Shown: piece by piece, positions 53,449-63,920 of the stretch
How the letters are laid out: each line of letters starts with the position of its first letter
How positions within the stretch are numbered: the first letter of the stretch is position 1
Source of the DNA: Variovorax sp. OK212
Lineage (GTDB): Bacteria; Pseudomonadota; Gammaproteobacteria; Burkholderiales; Burkholderiaceae_C
Assembly (NCBI RefSeq): GCF_900112425.1
Contig: NZ_FOLP01000005.1
Coordinates: 124,001 to 188,000, forward strand
Length of the DNA: 64,000 bases
Direction: 5' to 3'
Program-made: the position numbers and the translations under genes
Notes under the pieces: generated by a model
What the model was told of the DNA's origin: nothing
The model's database searches: none
The model's input: the letters and a program-made list of their open reading frames with translations, nothing else

Positions 53449-53482
53449 AAACCGGGGCGGCGCCCACGCATCGCCCCGGTTT
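53449..53482 (+). terminator. Terminator ending the tailocin transcript
   Basis: Arms AAACCGGGGCG and CGCCCCGGTTT pair perfectly over 11 bp, with a 12-base loop and a short T-rich tail (TTTCTT). It closes the late operon and marks the right border of the island. Confidence 0.85.
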
Positions 53483-53536
53483 CTTGCGGAAATGGCGCGG
53501 GATGTGCCCGAACCTCGGCACGGGGAGGCTTTTCAA

Positions 53537-53555
53537 GATGCGTATCATTCTCATC
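53537..53555. promoter_or_regulatory. Probable Fur box
   Basis: The 19-bp GATGCGTATCATTCTCATC matches the Fur consensus in the right half (ATCATTnTCATC) and partly in the left. It lies about 70 bases before the DUF3649 gene, the first of an iron-linked gene set, which makes Fur-iron repression likely. Confidence 0.62.
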
Positions 53556-53581
53556 TTCTGAAGTCTCTCCTCCCCTTCGCC

Positions 53582-53626
53582 ATGAATTTCCGAACGACCC
53601 CGCGCGCCGTCCGGCGCGCGTCGTGA
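53582..53626 (+). CDS. Possible 14-residue leader peptide
   Basis: ATG at 53582 encodes MNFRTTPRAVRRAS with its stop overlapping the GTG start of the DUF3649 gene (GTGA). It lies directly downstream of the Fur box. Length and basic character give no family; the exact overlap suggests translational coupling. Confidence 0.3.
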   Translation: MNFRTTPRAVRRAS

Positions 53627-53931
53627 CCGCCGGCGTTCGCTATCGCCTCGGCGTGGCGTCGCGCGCGGTGGCCGCCATTGCCGGCGGCTACGGGGTGGCG
53701 GCGCTGTCCGCCGCCTTGCTCGCGCTGTGCCTGCCCGCTCTCTTCGGCATGGCGCGCAGTGAAGCCGCGATGACCGGCACGCTGGCCTCCTTCCTCGTCT
53801 TCGCCATTGCCGTGATGTGGGTCTTCGCCGCGCGCACGGCGCTGCGCGCGTGGTCGGGCCTCGTCATTGCCGCGGTGCCGATGGGCCTGCTGCTCGCGTT
53901 GCTCATGCGATCCGCCGGAGGCGCCGCATGA
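53623..53931 (+). CDS. DUF3649 membrane protein
   Basis: This 102-residue protein has three hydrophobic helices (about residues 14-42, 50-66 and 76-95). It starts with GTG (VTAGVRYRLGVASRAVAAIAGGYGVAALSA) and matches DUF3649, a small membrane family found next to TonB-dependent siderophore receptors and PepSY proteins. No receptor gene is present in this window. Its stop overlaps the next start by ATGA. Confidence 0.82.
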   Translation: MTAGVRYRLGVASRAVAAIAGGYGVAALSAALLALCLPALFGMARSEAAMTGTLASFLVFAIAVMWVFAARTALRAWSGLVIAAVPMGLLLALLMRSAGGAA

Positions 53932-55604
53932 AGGAAGGATTCCGTCAGTCGATGGCGTGGCTGCACACCTGGTCGGGCCTGCTGGTCGGCTGGGTGCTGT
54001 TCATGGTGTTCATGGCGGGCACGGCCTCGTACTTCAGGGACGAGATCACCGTCTGGATGAAGCCGGAGCTGCACGGCCTGTCGCGCACCGCGGTGCCGAC
54101 AGCGCAGTCGGCCGAGGCGACCTACGCCTACCTGCAGCAGCACGCGGCCGATTCGCCGCGCTGGTTCATCACGCTGCCGACCGGGCGCGAGCCGTCGGCC
54201 AGCCTCTTCTGGAACAAGCCGCCGCCGCCCAAGGGCGCGCCGCCGGTCGACCGCCGCGACCGTTTCGGCCGCGCGATGCTCGACCCGGCCACCGGCCAGG
54301 CCTCCGCCGCGGCGCGCGAGACACGCGGCGGCGAGTTCTTCTACCGCCTGCACTTCGACCTGCACTACATGCCCGCGCTGTGGGCGCGCTGGATCGTGGG
54401 CTTCTGCGCGATGTTCATGCTGGTGGCCATCTTCAGCGGCATCGTCACGCACAAGCGCATCTTCAAGGACTTCTTCACCTTCCGCCCGAAGAAGGGCCAG
54501 CGCTCGTGGCTCGACGCGCACAACGTGACGGCGGTGCTGGCGCTGCCCTATCACGCGATGATCACGTACACCGGCCTGGTCACGCTGATGTTCATGTACA
54601 TGCCGTGGGGCCCGCAGGCCGCGTACAAGGACAGCGGCGGCACGCAGGCCTTCTTCGCCGAGGCGTTTGCCGGCAGCGTGCGCGAACAGTTCAAGGCCGC
54701 GGGCCAGCCCGCGCCGATGGCCCCGATCGCGCCGATGCTCGCGCAGGCCTCCGCGCACTGGGACGGCGCGGCCGTCGGGCGCATCACGGTCAATTCGCCG
54801 AACGACGCCAATGCCGTGGTGATCCTGCGGCGCGCCGATGGCCCGCAGCTGTCGTACGAGCAGCCGACGATGCAGTTCAACGGCGTGACCGGCGCGATGA
54901 TCGGCGCGTTCGGCGACACCGCCAGGCCCGCCGCCGAAACGCGCAGCGTGCTCTATGGCCTGCACATCGGCCGCTTCGGCGCTCCGCTGGTGCGCGCGCT
55001 GCTGTTCCTCTCGGGGCTCGCGGGCTGCCTGATGGTGGCGACCGGGCTGCTGCTGTGGGCCGTGAAGGAGCGCCAGAAGTTCGCCAAGACGCTCAAGCAG
55101 GGCGGGCGCGTGGGCTTCGGGCTGCGGCTGGTCGACGGGCTGAACCTCGGCGCGATCGCCGGGCTGCCGGTGGCCATGGCGTCGTTCTTCTGGGCCAATC
55201 GCCTGCTGCCGCTGGACGTGGCCAATCGCGGCGAGGCGGAGATCACCTGGTTCTTCACCGCCTGGGGCGCCACCGCCGTGCTGGGCCTGCTGCGGCCCAC
55301 GCTGCGCATGTGGCAGGCGCAGCTGGCGCTGGGCGCGCTGCTGTTCGCGTTGCTGCCGGTGCTCAATGCCTTCACCGGCCCCGCGCCGCTGAGCGTGAGC
55401 CTGCGTTCGGGCCCGAGCGCGGTGGCGGGCTTCGACCTCGTCGCGCTGGCGCTCGGCCTGGGGCTCGCGGCCGCGGTGTGGATCGTGGAGCGCAAGCGCC
55501 GCACGTCGGCGGCCAGGCGGGCGGCGCAGGCTGCGCAAACCCTTCAGCCTTCGCAGGTGCCGCAGGTGCCGCAGGCGCTGGTCACTTCGGAACAGGGCTC
55601 GTGA
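53928..55604 (+). CDS. PepSY-associated TM protein (putative siderophore-iron reductase)
   Basis: This 558-residue protein has an N-terminal helix (WLHTWSGLLVGWVLFMVFMAGTASYF) followed by a periplasmic PepSY-type part (WFITLPTGREPSASLFW...). Further helices with conserved His carry HFDLHYMPALWARWIVGFCAMFMLV, THKRIFKDFFTFRP and AHNVTAVLALPYHAMI. Family members are linked to iron release from siderophores in the inner membrane. The Fur box upstream fits. It overlaps DUF3649 and DUF3325 genes, which form the usual trio. Confidence 0.88.
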   Translation: MKEGFRQSMAWLHTWSGLLVGWVLFMVFMAGTASYFRDEITVWMKPELHGLSRTAVPTAQSAEATYAYLQQHAADSPRWFITLPTGREPSASLFWNKPPPPKGAPPVDRRDRFGRAMLDPATGQASAAARETRGGEFFYRLHFDLHYMPALWARWIVGFCAMFMLVAIFSGIVTHKRIFKDFFTFRPKKGQRSWLDAHNVTAVLALPYHAMITYTGLVTLMFMYMPWGPQAAYKDSGGTQAFFAEAFAGSVREQFKAAGQPAPMAPIAPMLAQASAHWDGAAVGRITVNSPNDANAVVILRRADGPQLSYEQPTMQFNGVTGAMIGAFGDTARPAAETRSVLYGLHIGRFGAPLVRALLFLSGLAGCLMVATGLLLWAVKERQKFAKTLKQGGRVGFGLRLVDGLNLGAIAGLPVAMASFFWANRLLPLDVANRGEAEITWFFTAWGATAVLGLLRPTLRMWQAQLALGALLFALLPVLNAFTGPAPLSVSLRSGPSAVAGFDLVALALGLGLAAAVWIVERKRRTSAARRAAQAAQTLQPSQVPQVPQALVTSEQGS

Positions 55605-55957
55605 TGGATTCGCTGCTCCTCGCCCTCGTGTTCGCCGCCTCGCTCGCGGGCTTCTGCGCGCTGAGCCTGGCCATGGACCGCCACAGCGAAGACGTCTACG
55701 GCCGCGGCAGCACGCCGGGGCCGTGGCGGCGCTGGCTGCAGCTGGGCGGCACGGTGCTGCTGTGCCTCTCGCTCGGCGCGAGCCTGCAGGCCGCGGGCAG
55801 TTCGATCGGCTGGGTGCTGTGGCTCGGCGCGCTCACGGCCGCGGCATTGGCGACCGTCGCGTTGCTGGGCTGTGCGCCGCGGCGGTTCACGTGGATCGGC
55901 TCGGCCGCGGCGGCCATCGCCGTGGGCGGCGGGCTGGTCTGCCTGCTGATGGCCTGA
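55604..55957 (+). CDS. DUF3325 membrane protein
   Basis: This 117-residue protein has four hydrophobic helices (about residues 3-22, 45-62, 67-87 and 98-116) and the family motif SLAMDRHSEDVYG. DUF3325 proteins follow PepSY and DUF3649 genes in iron-uptake loci. GTG at 55601 or ATG at 55604 could start it; the ATG is listed. It ends 16 bases before the convergent aldo/keto reductase gene. Confidence 0.82.
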   Translation: MDSLLLALVFAASLAGFCALSLAMDRHSEDVYGRGSTPGPWRRWLQLGGTVLLCLSLGASLQAAGSSIGWVLWLGALTAAALATVALLGCAPRRFTWIGSAAAAIAVGGGLVCLLMA

Positions 55958-55973
55958 CCGCCCGCTTCGTCTT

Positions 55974-57041
55974 TCAAGCCGGGCGTCGCGCTGTGGTGCC
56001 GCCGAACACCACGCCCTGCGTCATCGGCAGTGCCATGAAGTCGTGCGGAAAGCCCTTCGCGATGGCGCTGACCGCGTCGAGCCGCTGCAGTGTCTCGGCG
56101 TCGAGCTGCACGTCGAGCGCGCCCAGGTTGTCCTCGAACTGCGCGAGCGTGCGCGCGCCGATGATCGGCATCACCACCGGCGCGGTGCGGTGCAGCAGCC
56201 ACGCCAGCGCAATCTGCGCGGACGAGCGGCCCTGCTCCTTCGCCACCTGCGCCACCGTCTCGGCGATGGCCAGCGAACGCTCGCTCAGCGCGCCACTGCC
56301 CACGGCCACGTCCTTGCGCGTACCTGTCACGCCCGAGGCCGCGCCCTTGGTGTGGCCCAGGTCGGCACGCGTGTACTTGCCCGACAGCACGCCGCTGCCC
56401 AGCGGCGACCACGCCATCACGCCCAGGCCGAGCTCGTGCGCCATCGGCAGCAGCTCGCGCTCCACGGTGCGCTCGATCAGGCTGTGCTCGATCTGCAGCG
56501 CCACCAGCGGCGTCCAGCCGCGCAGGTCGGCCAGCGTCTGCATGCGCGCAACCTGCCAGGCCGGCGTGTCGGAGATGCCCGCGTAGAGCACCTTGCCCGC
56601 GCGCACGAGGTCGTCGAAGCCGCGCATCACTTCGTCGATGGGCGTGAGGTTGTCCCAGATGTGCAGGTACAGCAGGTCGATGTAGTCGGTGCCCAGGCGC
56701 TTCAGGCTGGCCTCGACCGAGCGGACCATGTTGCGGCGGTGGTTGCCGCCCGCGTTGGGGTTGCCGGGCTGCATGTTCAGCGTGTACTTGGTGGCCAGCA
56801 CCACCGATTCGCGCCGGTCCGCCATGAACTGGCCGAGCAGCTTCTCCGAGCTGCCGTTGGTATAGAAGTTGGCGGTGTCGATGAAGTTGCCGCCGCGTTC
56901 CAGGTACAGGTCGAACATGCGGCGCGATTCGCCGGCGTCGGCGCCCCAGCCCCAGTCGCTGCCGAAGGTCATGGTGCCCAGCGACATCGGGCTGACGCGC
57001 AGGCCCGAGCGGCCGAGGGTGAGGTAGTTGTCGAGCTTCAT
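55974..57041 (-). CDS. Aldo/keto reductase
   Basis: This 355-residue protein starts MKLDNYLTLGRSGLRVSPMSLGTMTFG, the classical start of the YajO/IolS-like aldo/keto reductases. The catalytic tetrad segments are visible: FIDTANFYTNGSSEKLLGQF (Asp, Tyr), VVLATKYTL (Lys) and DLLYLHIWD (His). NADPH-binding IIGARTLAQFEDNLGAL is near the end. Substrate unknown. It is divergent from a LysR gene that probably regulates it. Confidence 0.9.
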   Translation of the reverse strand: MKLDNYLTLGRSGLRVSPMSLGTMTFGSDWGWGADAGESRRMFDLYLERGGNFIDTANFYTNGSSEKLLGQFMADRRESVVLATKYTLNMQPGNPNAGGNHRRNMVRSVEASLKRLGTDYIDLLYLHIWDNLTPIDEVMRGFDDLVRAGKVLYAGISDTPAWQVARMQTLADLRGWTPLVALQIEHSLIERTVERELLPMAHELGLGVMAWSPLGSGVLSGKYTRADLGHTKGAASGVTGTRKDVAVGSGALSERSLAIAETVAQVAKEQGRSSAQIALAWLLHRTAPVVMPIIGARTLAQFEDNLGALDVQLDAETLQRLDAVSAIAKGFPHDFMALPMTQGVVFGGTTARRPA

Positions 57042-57144
57042 GGTGAATGTCCTTTCAGGGGTGCGGCGGCGCGGTTGCGTCGCCATGGCCTTGAAGGTAG
57101 TGGCCGCATTGCTTTGGAAAAAGCCCGTTCGGGTTGATGCTTTG

Positions 57145-57159
57145 TGAAGCTGGTCTTCA
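57145..57159. promoter_or_regulatory. Candidate LysR binding site
   Basis: TGAAG-N5-CTTCA is a 15-bp interrupted palindrome of the T-N(11-13)-A type used by LysR proteins. It lies between the divergent aldo/keto reductase and LysR genes, three bases before the LysR ATG. At that position it could mediate autorepression. Confidence 0.5.
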
Positions 57160-57161
57160 TA

Positions 57162-58145
57162 ATGAAAGCCATGTCGCCCGAACTGCTCCCCGCCATTGCC
57201 GCCTTCGCCCGCGTGGCGCACCACGCCAGCTTCACCCGCGCGGCGGAAGAACTGGGCGTGTCGCCCTCGGCCCTTTCGCAGACGGTGCGCGCGCTGGAAC
57301 GCAAGCTCGGCGTGCGGCTGCTCGACCGCACCACGCGCCGCGTGGGCGTGACCGAGCTGGGCCAGCAGTTCCTCGACGGGGCGCGGCCCGGCCTCGATGC
57401 ACTGGCGCAGGCGGTCGCGGGCATCGACGAGGCGCGCGACAAGCCCGCCGGGCTGCTGCGCCTGAACGTCTCGCGCGTGGCGGCCGAGCTGCTGCTGTTT
57501 CCGTACCTGGGCGATTTCGCGGACGCCTGGCCCGACATCACGCTCGAGGTGGTGTGCGACAACCGCATGGTCGAGCTGGTCGCAGGCGGCTTCGACGCCG
57601 GCATCCGGCTCGGCGAGAGCCTGGCGCAGGACGTGGTGGGCGTGCCGGTGGGCGGGCCGTTGCGCATGGTCACCTTCGCGGCGCCGCGCTATCTGAAGGG
57701 CCGCACGCCGCCGCGCGTGCCGGAAGACCTGCGCGAGCACCGCTGCCTGAACTACCGCCTGACCACGGGCGGTCTCTATCGCTGGGAATACGCGCAGGAC
57801 GGGCGCGTGCTCGACATCGCGCTGTCAGGCCCGCTGGTGAGCAACGACAGCGAGGTGCTGCTGGCCGCCGCGCGCGCGGGCGCGGGCATTACCTCGGCCT
57901 TCGAGGGCGCGGTGCGCGACGACTTCAGGAGCGGACGGCTGGTGCCGCTGCTGGAGCCCTGGTGGCCGACCTTTCCGGGCTTCTACCTGTACCACCCGAG
58001 CCGCGCGCAGATGCCGCGCAAGCTGCGGGTGTTCATCGACTTCCTGCAGGCGCGGCATGCGCCACCGCCGGTGTCGCAGCGCGCGGTCAAGCCCGCATCA
58101 GCGCCTCGATCTCGTCCGCGTCCACCGGCACGCCGCGCGAAATGA
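57162..58145 (+). CDS. LysR family transcriptional regulator
   Basis: This 327-residue protein has an N-terminal winged helix-turn-helix: LPAIAAFARVAHHASFTRAAEELGVSPSALSQTVRALERKLGVRLLDRTTR. An effector-binding domain similar to the CrgA/DmlR-like group follows. The basic C-terminal tail (AVKPASAPRSRPRPPARRAK) is not part of the usual fold and its coding DNA overlaps the convergent pepP gene by 59 bases. It likely controls the divergent aldo/keto reductase. Confidence 0.9.
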   Translation: MKAMSPELLPAIAAFARVAHHASFTRAAEELGVSPSALSQTVRALERKLGVRLLDRTTRRVGVTELGQQFLDGARPGLDALAQAVAGIDEARDKPAGLLRLNVSRVAAELLLFPYLGDFADAWPDITLEVVCDNRMVELVAGGFDAGIRLGESLAQDVVGVPVGGPLRMVTFAAPRYLKGRTPPRVPEDLREHRCLNYRLTTGGLYRWEYAQDGRVLDIALSGPLVSNDSEVLLAAARAGAGITSAFEGAVRDDFRSGRLVPLLEPWWPTFPGFYLYHPSRAQMPRKLRVFIDFLQARHAPPPVSQRAVKPASAPRSRPRPPARRAK

Positions 58146-59478
58146 GTTCGCAGCCCGTGGCGGTGACGATCGCGTCGTCCTCGATGCGGATGCCGATGTG
58201 GTGGAACTGCTCGGGCACGCCGTCGCCGGGGCGCACGTAGATGCCGGGCTCCAGCGTGAGCACCATGCCCGGGTGCAGGATGCGGCTCGGGCGGTTCTTG
58301 ATGAGCTCGTTGGACAGCGGGTCCTTGCGCTCGCTCACCTCGCCGACCTGCGTGGGCTCGACGTAGCTGCCGCAGTCGTGCACGTCCATGCCCAGCCAGT
58401 GGCCGGTGCGGTGCATGTAGAACTGGAAGTAGGCACGCGAGTCGATCACGTCGTCCAGGCCGCCGACCTTGTTGGCGTCGAGCAGGCCCAGGTCGAGCAT
58501 GCCCTGCGCCAGCACCTTCACGGCCGCGTCGTGCGGGTCGTTGAAGCGGTTGCCGGCCTTGGTGGCCGCGGCCGAGGCGTACTGGCTCTGCAGCACCAGG
58601 TCGTACAGCGCGCGCTGCGGGCCGCTGAACTTGCCGTCGGCCGGAAAGGTGCGCGTGATGTCGCTGGCGTAGCCGTCGAGCTCGCAGCCCGCGTCGATCA
58701 GCACCAGCTCGCCGGGGCGCACCGGCGCGGCGTCGGCGCGATAGTGCAGCACGCAGGCATTGGCGCCGGCCGCGACGATGGAGCCGTAGGCCGGGTACTG
58801 CGAGCCGCCCAGGCGGAATTCGTGCAGCAGCTCGGCGTCCAGGTGGTATTCGCGCACGTCCTGGCCTTCGCGCAGCATGCGTGCCGACAGCTGCATCGCG
58901 CGGATGTGGGCGCGCGCGCTGATCTGCGCGGCGCGCCGCATGATGTCCTGCTCGTGCGCGTCCTTCACGAGGCGCATTTCGTCGAGCGGGCCGCACAGGT
59001 CGCGCTGCTCCTCGGGGCACAGCGCGCCATAGCGCACGCGCGCGCGCACCGACTGCAGCCAGCCGTCGATGCGCGTCTCCAGGCCCTTGTGAATGGCAAA
59101 GGGGAACCACACGGTCGAGCGGTTCTCCAGCAGCTTCGGCAGCTTGGCGTCGAGGTCGCTGACGGAGAAGGCCTCGTCCAGGCCCAGCTCGGCGGGGGCC
59201 GCGTCGGGGCCCAGGCGGTAGCCGTCCCAGATCTCGCGTTCGAGGTCTTTCGGTGCGCAGAACAGCGTGGCGCGGCCGTCGCCCGCCAGCACCAGCCAGG
59301 CGTTGGGCTCGGTGAAGCCGGTCAGGTAGTAGAAGTAGCTGTCGTGGCGAAACAGGAAGTCGCTGTCGCGGTTGCGCTGGCGCTCGGGCGCGGTCGGCAC
59401 GATGGCAATGCCGTCCTTGCCGAGTTGCGAGGCGAGGCGCGCGCGGCGCTCGGCGTAGATCTGGGTGTCATTGAGCAT
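58087..59478 (-). CDS. pepP: Xaa-Pro aminopeptidase (aminopeptidase P)
   Basis: This 463-residue protein has the AMP_N domain (about residues 1-140, with RQRNRDSDFLFRHDSYFYYLTGF) and the pita-bread M24B catalytic domain. Metal ligands appear in LVLIDAGCELDGYASDITRTFP (two Asp), HRTGHWLGMDVHD (His) and LTLEPGIYV (Glu), with a late Glu in GIRIEDDAIV. It releases N-terminal residues before proline. It follows the LRR-like gene by six bases in the speD-murU operon. Confidence 0.93.
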   Translation of the reverse strand: MLNDTQIYAERRARLASQLGKDGIAIVPTAPERQRNRDSDFLFRHDSYFYYLTGFTEPNAWLVLAGDGRATLFCAPKDLEREIWDGYRLGPDAAPAELGLDEAFSVSDLDAKLPKLLENRSTVWFPFAIHKGLETRIDGWLQSVRARVRYGALCPEEQRDLCGPLDEMRLVKDAHEQDIMRRAAQISARAHIRAMQLSARMLREGQDVREYHLDAELLHEFRLGGSQYPAYGSIVAAGANACVLHYRADAAPVRPGELVLIDAGCELDGYASDITRTFPADGKFSGPQRALYDLVLQSQYASAAATKAGNRFNDPHDAAVKVLAQGMLDLGLLDANKVGGLDDVIDSRAYFQFYMHRTGHWLGMDVHDCGSYVEPTQVGEVSERKDPLSNELIKNRPSRILHPGMVLTLEPGIYVRPGDGVPEQFHHIGIRIEDDAIVTATGCELISRGVPVDADEIEALMRA

Positions 59479-59484
59479 GGGATT

Positions 59485-60441
59485 TCACTTTCGATACGGT
59501 GCAAGTCCGGGGTCCGCGGGTACCAGGTGCCGCCATGGGAACACATCCTGTGCAAAGTGGCTGACATACCCGCCGATCGTTGACTGGATGACCATGAATT
59601 GGAGCGACGGCCGCAGGCCCTGCAGCCGCTGCAGCTGCGCCAGGTCCAGGCAGGTGTTGCGCAACCTGAGCACGCGCAGCCGCGCGCCCAGCGGACCGTT
59701 CAACAACGCCTCGTAGTCCTCGAAGGCCGTGATGCCGCCCGGCGCCCGGTCGGCCGGCCACACCATCTGCTGCTCGGTGGATTCGGCAAAGTCCAGCAGC
59801 GTCAGGGCGGGCAGGTTCTCCGACAGGTTCTGTGCCGCGGCAAGGTTTCGAATGAACTGCTGCGTGTCGAAATGGGCGCCGACGCACAGGCAGCGCAGCT
59901 GCGGCAGCGGCACGGCGAAGAAGTCGGCGTTGGGCGGGTTCGGCACCGTCAGCTCGCTCAGGCGCGGGGTCTTGCGCACCCAGCGCGCGATGTCGCCGGC
60001 CTCTTCGAGGATCTGGCCGCTCGCGCACACCAGCGACTGGTTGTGGTCCTCCGGCTGCGTCGGCTTGATGAACAGCGAGCGCAGGCGGGGAAAACTCACC
60101 GCGCTGTCGAGCAGCGGCGCGAAAGTCCATTCGCGCGTGCCGTTGGCCCCGCTGTCGGGGCCGCTGAACGACAGCGAAGTGATGCAGTCGGCCACGTCCT
60201 GGCGGCTCAGGCAGGCGAGGGTTTCATCGAAGGCCTCGCCCCAGATGTCGCCGAAGTATTCGACATGCCAGCCCTGGCGCATGGGCGCGAGGCTCACGCG
60301 CGTGAAGTCGCTCTCGCAGAGCGGCACTGTCAGCGGGTCTTCGGGCTCGCCGTCGTTGCGCTCGGCGGCCGCTTGCAGGGCCAGGTCGTGCAGGCGCTGC
60401 GGCAGCAGGCGCAAGGCGTCGGGCAGCGGCGCGAGTGTCAT
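59485..60441 (-). CDS. Leucine-rich-repeat-like hypothetical protein
   Basis: This 318-residue protein has a leucine-rich-repeat-like second half: SFPRLRSLFIKPT, TPRLSELTVPNPP, LPQLRCLCVG, LPALTLLDFAE and LRVLRLRNTCLDLAQLQRL. The first part (WHVEYFGDIWGEAFDETLACLSR) is unlike known domains. It may resemble the STM4015-type group, but I am not sure. It overlaps murU by ATGA and precedes pepP, so it belongs to the operon, where most relatives have no such gene. Confidence 0.68.
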   Translation of the reverse strand: MTLAPLPDALRLLPQRLHDLALQAAAERNDGEPEDPLTVPLCESDFTRVSLAPMRQGWHVEYFGDIWGEAFDETLACLSRQDVADCITSLSFSGPDSGANGTREWTFAPLLDSAVSFPRLRSLFIKPTQPEDHNQSLVCASGQILEEAGDIARWVRKTPRLSELTVPNPPNADFFAVPLPQLRCLCVGAHFDTQQFIRNLAAAQNLSENLPALTLLDFAESTEQQMVWPADRAPGGITAFEDYEALLNGPLGARLRVLRLRNTCLDLAQLQRLQGLRPSLQFMVIQSTIGGYVSHFAQDVFPWRHLVPADPGLAPYRK

Positions 60442-61202
60442 GCAGGCGGTGCCGAAGGAGCGCCGGTGTTGAGTTGCTGCAGGCGCTGCGGCGTGCCCAC
60501 GTCGGTCCAGGGGCCGGTGTAGAGCTCGGCGCTCACCTGCCGGTCGTTCATGGCGGCGCGCAGGATCGGCGCCAGTGCGGCCTTCACGCCCGCGGGGTTG
60601 CCGGCCGGGATGTCGCAGTACGGCGGCGCGAAGAGCGCGGCGCGGTAGAGGCCGATGGTGGAGAAGGTGAACTTCTCGGCGGCGGTGTTGAGCGCCAGGC
60701 CGTCGGCGGAAAGCCCGAAATCGCCGTTCGGGTTGTGCGCCGGGTTCGGCACCAGCCACAGGTGCGCGAGCTTGCCGCTGGCCACGAAGCGCTTGGCCGC
60801 GGCCTGCGTGAATTCGAAGCCGGGCGCGAACACGTCGCCCGCCGCCACCCAGAACACCTCGCCCAGCAAGGGCAGCGCGCGCACGATGCCACCGGCCGTC
60901 TCCAGCGCGCCACCGAAGTCGCGGCCCTCGTCGGAGTATGAAATTGATAGCGCCACACGCCCAGCCATCATCGGCGTCTGCCCGAAACAGCCGGAAATCT
61001 GCTCGCCCAGCCAGTCGGTGTTGACCACCAGTTCAGTGAAGCCGCCGGCCGCCAGTGCCTCCATCGGCCATTGCATCAGGGGCTTGCCGCGCACCTCGAG
61101 CAGGGGCTTGGGGCAGGTGTCCGTCAAGGGCCGCATACGCTCGCCGCGGCCGGCGGCGAGCACCATCGCGCGGACCGGGGGCACTGCGCTGGCTGCGCTC
61201 AC
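60438..61202 (-). CDS. murU: N-acetylmuramate-1-phosphate uridylyltransferase MurU
   Basis: This protein is a sugar-nucleotidyltransferase with signature MVLAAGRGERMRPLTDTCPK followed by PLLEVRGKPLMQWPMEAL. Later it has WVAAGDVFAPGFEF and the closing YTGPWTDVGTPQRLQQL. MurU transfers UMP to MurNAc-1-phosphate made by AmgK, giving UDP-MurNAc and bypassing fosfomycin-sensitive steps. The start is uncertain: ATG at 61166, GTG at 61184 or 61202, or a TTG at 61220 overlapping the speD stop. The end overlaps the next gene by ATGA. Confidence 0.85.
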   Translation of the reverse strand: MSAASAVPPVRAMVLAAGRGERMRPLTDTCPKPLLEVRGKPLMQWPMEALAAGGFTELVVNTDWLGEQISGCFGQTPMMAGRVALSISYSDEGRDFGGALETAGGIVRALPLLGEVFWVAAGDVFAPGFEFTQAAAKRFVASGKLAHLWLVPNPAHNPNGDFGLSADGLALNTAAEKFTFSTIGLYRAALFAPPYCDIPAGNPAGVKAALAPILRAAMNDRQVSAELYTGPWTDVGTPQRLQQLNTGAPSAPPA

Positions 61203-61216
61203 TTCGATCGTTGCGC

Positions 61217-61597
61217 TCAAGCTGCGACCCGGCCGCGCTGCAGCGCGTTGCGTTCGCTGTGCAGCGGCTTGAACAGCGACACCAGGCATTCCATCAGCGC
61301 ATGCGCCTTGGCCGAGTGGTCGCCGCCGAAGTTGCACACGTACACGTCCAGCGTCACGCCACGCTGCTCGGGCCAGGTGTGGATGCACAGGTGCGATTCG
61401 GCCAGCAGCACCGTGGCGGTGACGCCGCCCGGCCCCGCGGGCGTGGCGGGAAATCCGTGCACCAGCGTGCCCACCGCCTGCAGGCCGGCGGCGGCCACCG
61501 CCTTCAGGCAGACCGCGCCCAGCGCCTCGCGGTCGGTGAGCCATTGAAGGCCGCATTGGCAGTCGTGGAGGTCGGCGGTGAGGTGCAGCCCGTGCAT
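61217..61597 (-). CDS. speD: S-adenosylmethionine decarboxylase proenzyme
   Basis: This 126-residue protein is a short prokaryotic-type SAM decarboxylase. It starts [14 protein letters not shown] and carries [15 protein letters not shown], in which the Ser of ESH is the self-cleavage site that yields the pyruvoyl cofactor. [16 protein letters not shown] is the C-terminal signature. It makes the aminopropyl donor for spermidine synthesis, and so could feed the membrane aminopropyltransferase encoded at 18405-19955. The Met at 61597 fits the family start. Confidence 0.9.
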   Translation of the reverse strand: MHGLHLTADLHDCQCGLQWLTDREALGAVCLKAVAAAGLQAVGTLVHGFPATPAGPGGVTATVLLAESHLCIHTWPEQRGVTLDVYVCNFGGDHSAKAHALMECLVSLFKPLHSERNALQRGRVAA

Positions 61598-61751
61598 GGG
61601 GCGCAACTCTAGCAGTCCGGGCGTCGAGCTCGGGCGCTGCACAAGAGAACATCGGCGGGGTGTTCGGCCCGTATCGGCAGTGGTTTGGGCTCGCCCGGTA
61701 AAATCGCGGGTTCCCCCCAATCCCACCCACCCCTTTTCCCCCGAAAGCCCC

Positions 61752-63857
<2,106 letters not shown>

Positions 63858-63920
63858 TCGCGTCGCAGCGTTTCTTCTCGCCGGTTCACTACAAGTTTTT
63901 CAACCTTAGGAGCAAGTCAG

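Larger units (their letters stand above)
34163..53482. mobile_element. Putative F-type (non-contractile) tailocin locus derived from a transposable siphophage
   Basis: About 19.3 kb with three parts. The leftward regulatory operon runs from Ner-like to Mor-like (36789 to 34163). An S24 repressor and lysis cassette follow rightward (36927-39263). A full lambda-like tail module runs from tail terminator to fibres (39427-53433). No terminase, portal, protease, capsid, head-tail connector, integrase, transposase or replication gene is present in any frame I could read. Both borders are host genes with strong terminators (34123-34156 and 53449-53482). No direct repeats marking attachment sites were seen. 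A complete tail plus lysis set without a head is the hallmark of a tailocin. The alternative, a decayed prophage that lost its head genes, is less likely because the late genes are intact and tightly packed. Confidence 0.72.

Noticed and set aside
34163..53482. Complete, inducible prophage
   Set aside because: No packaging, head, integration or replication genes; only tail and lysis functions are present.
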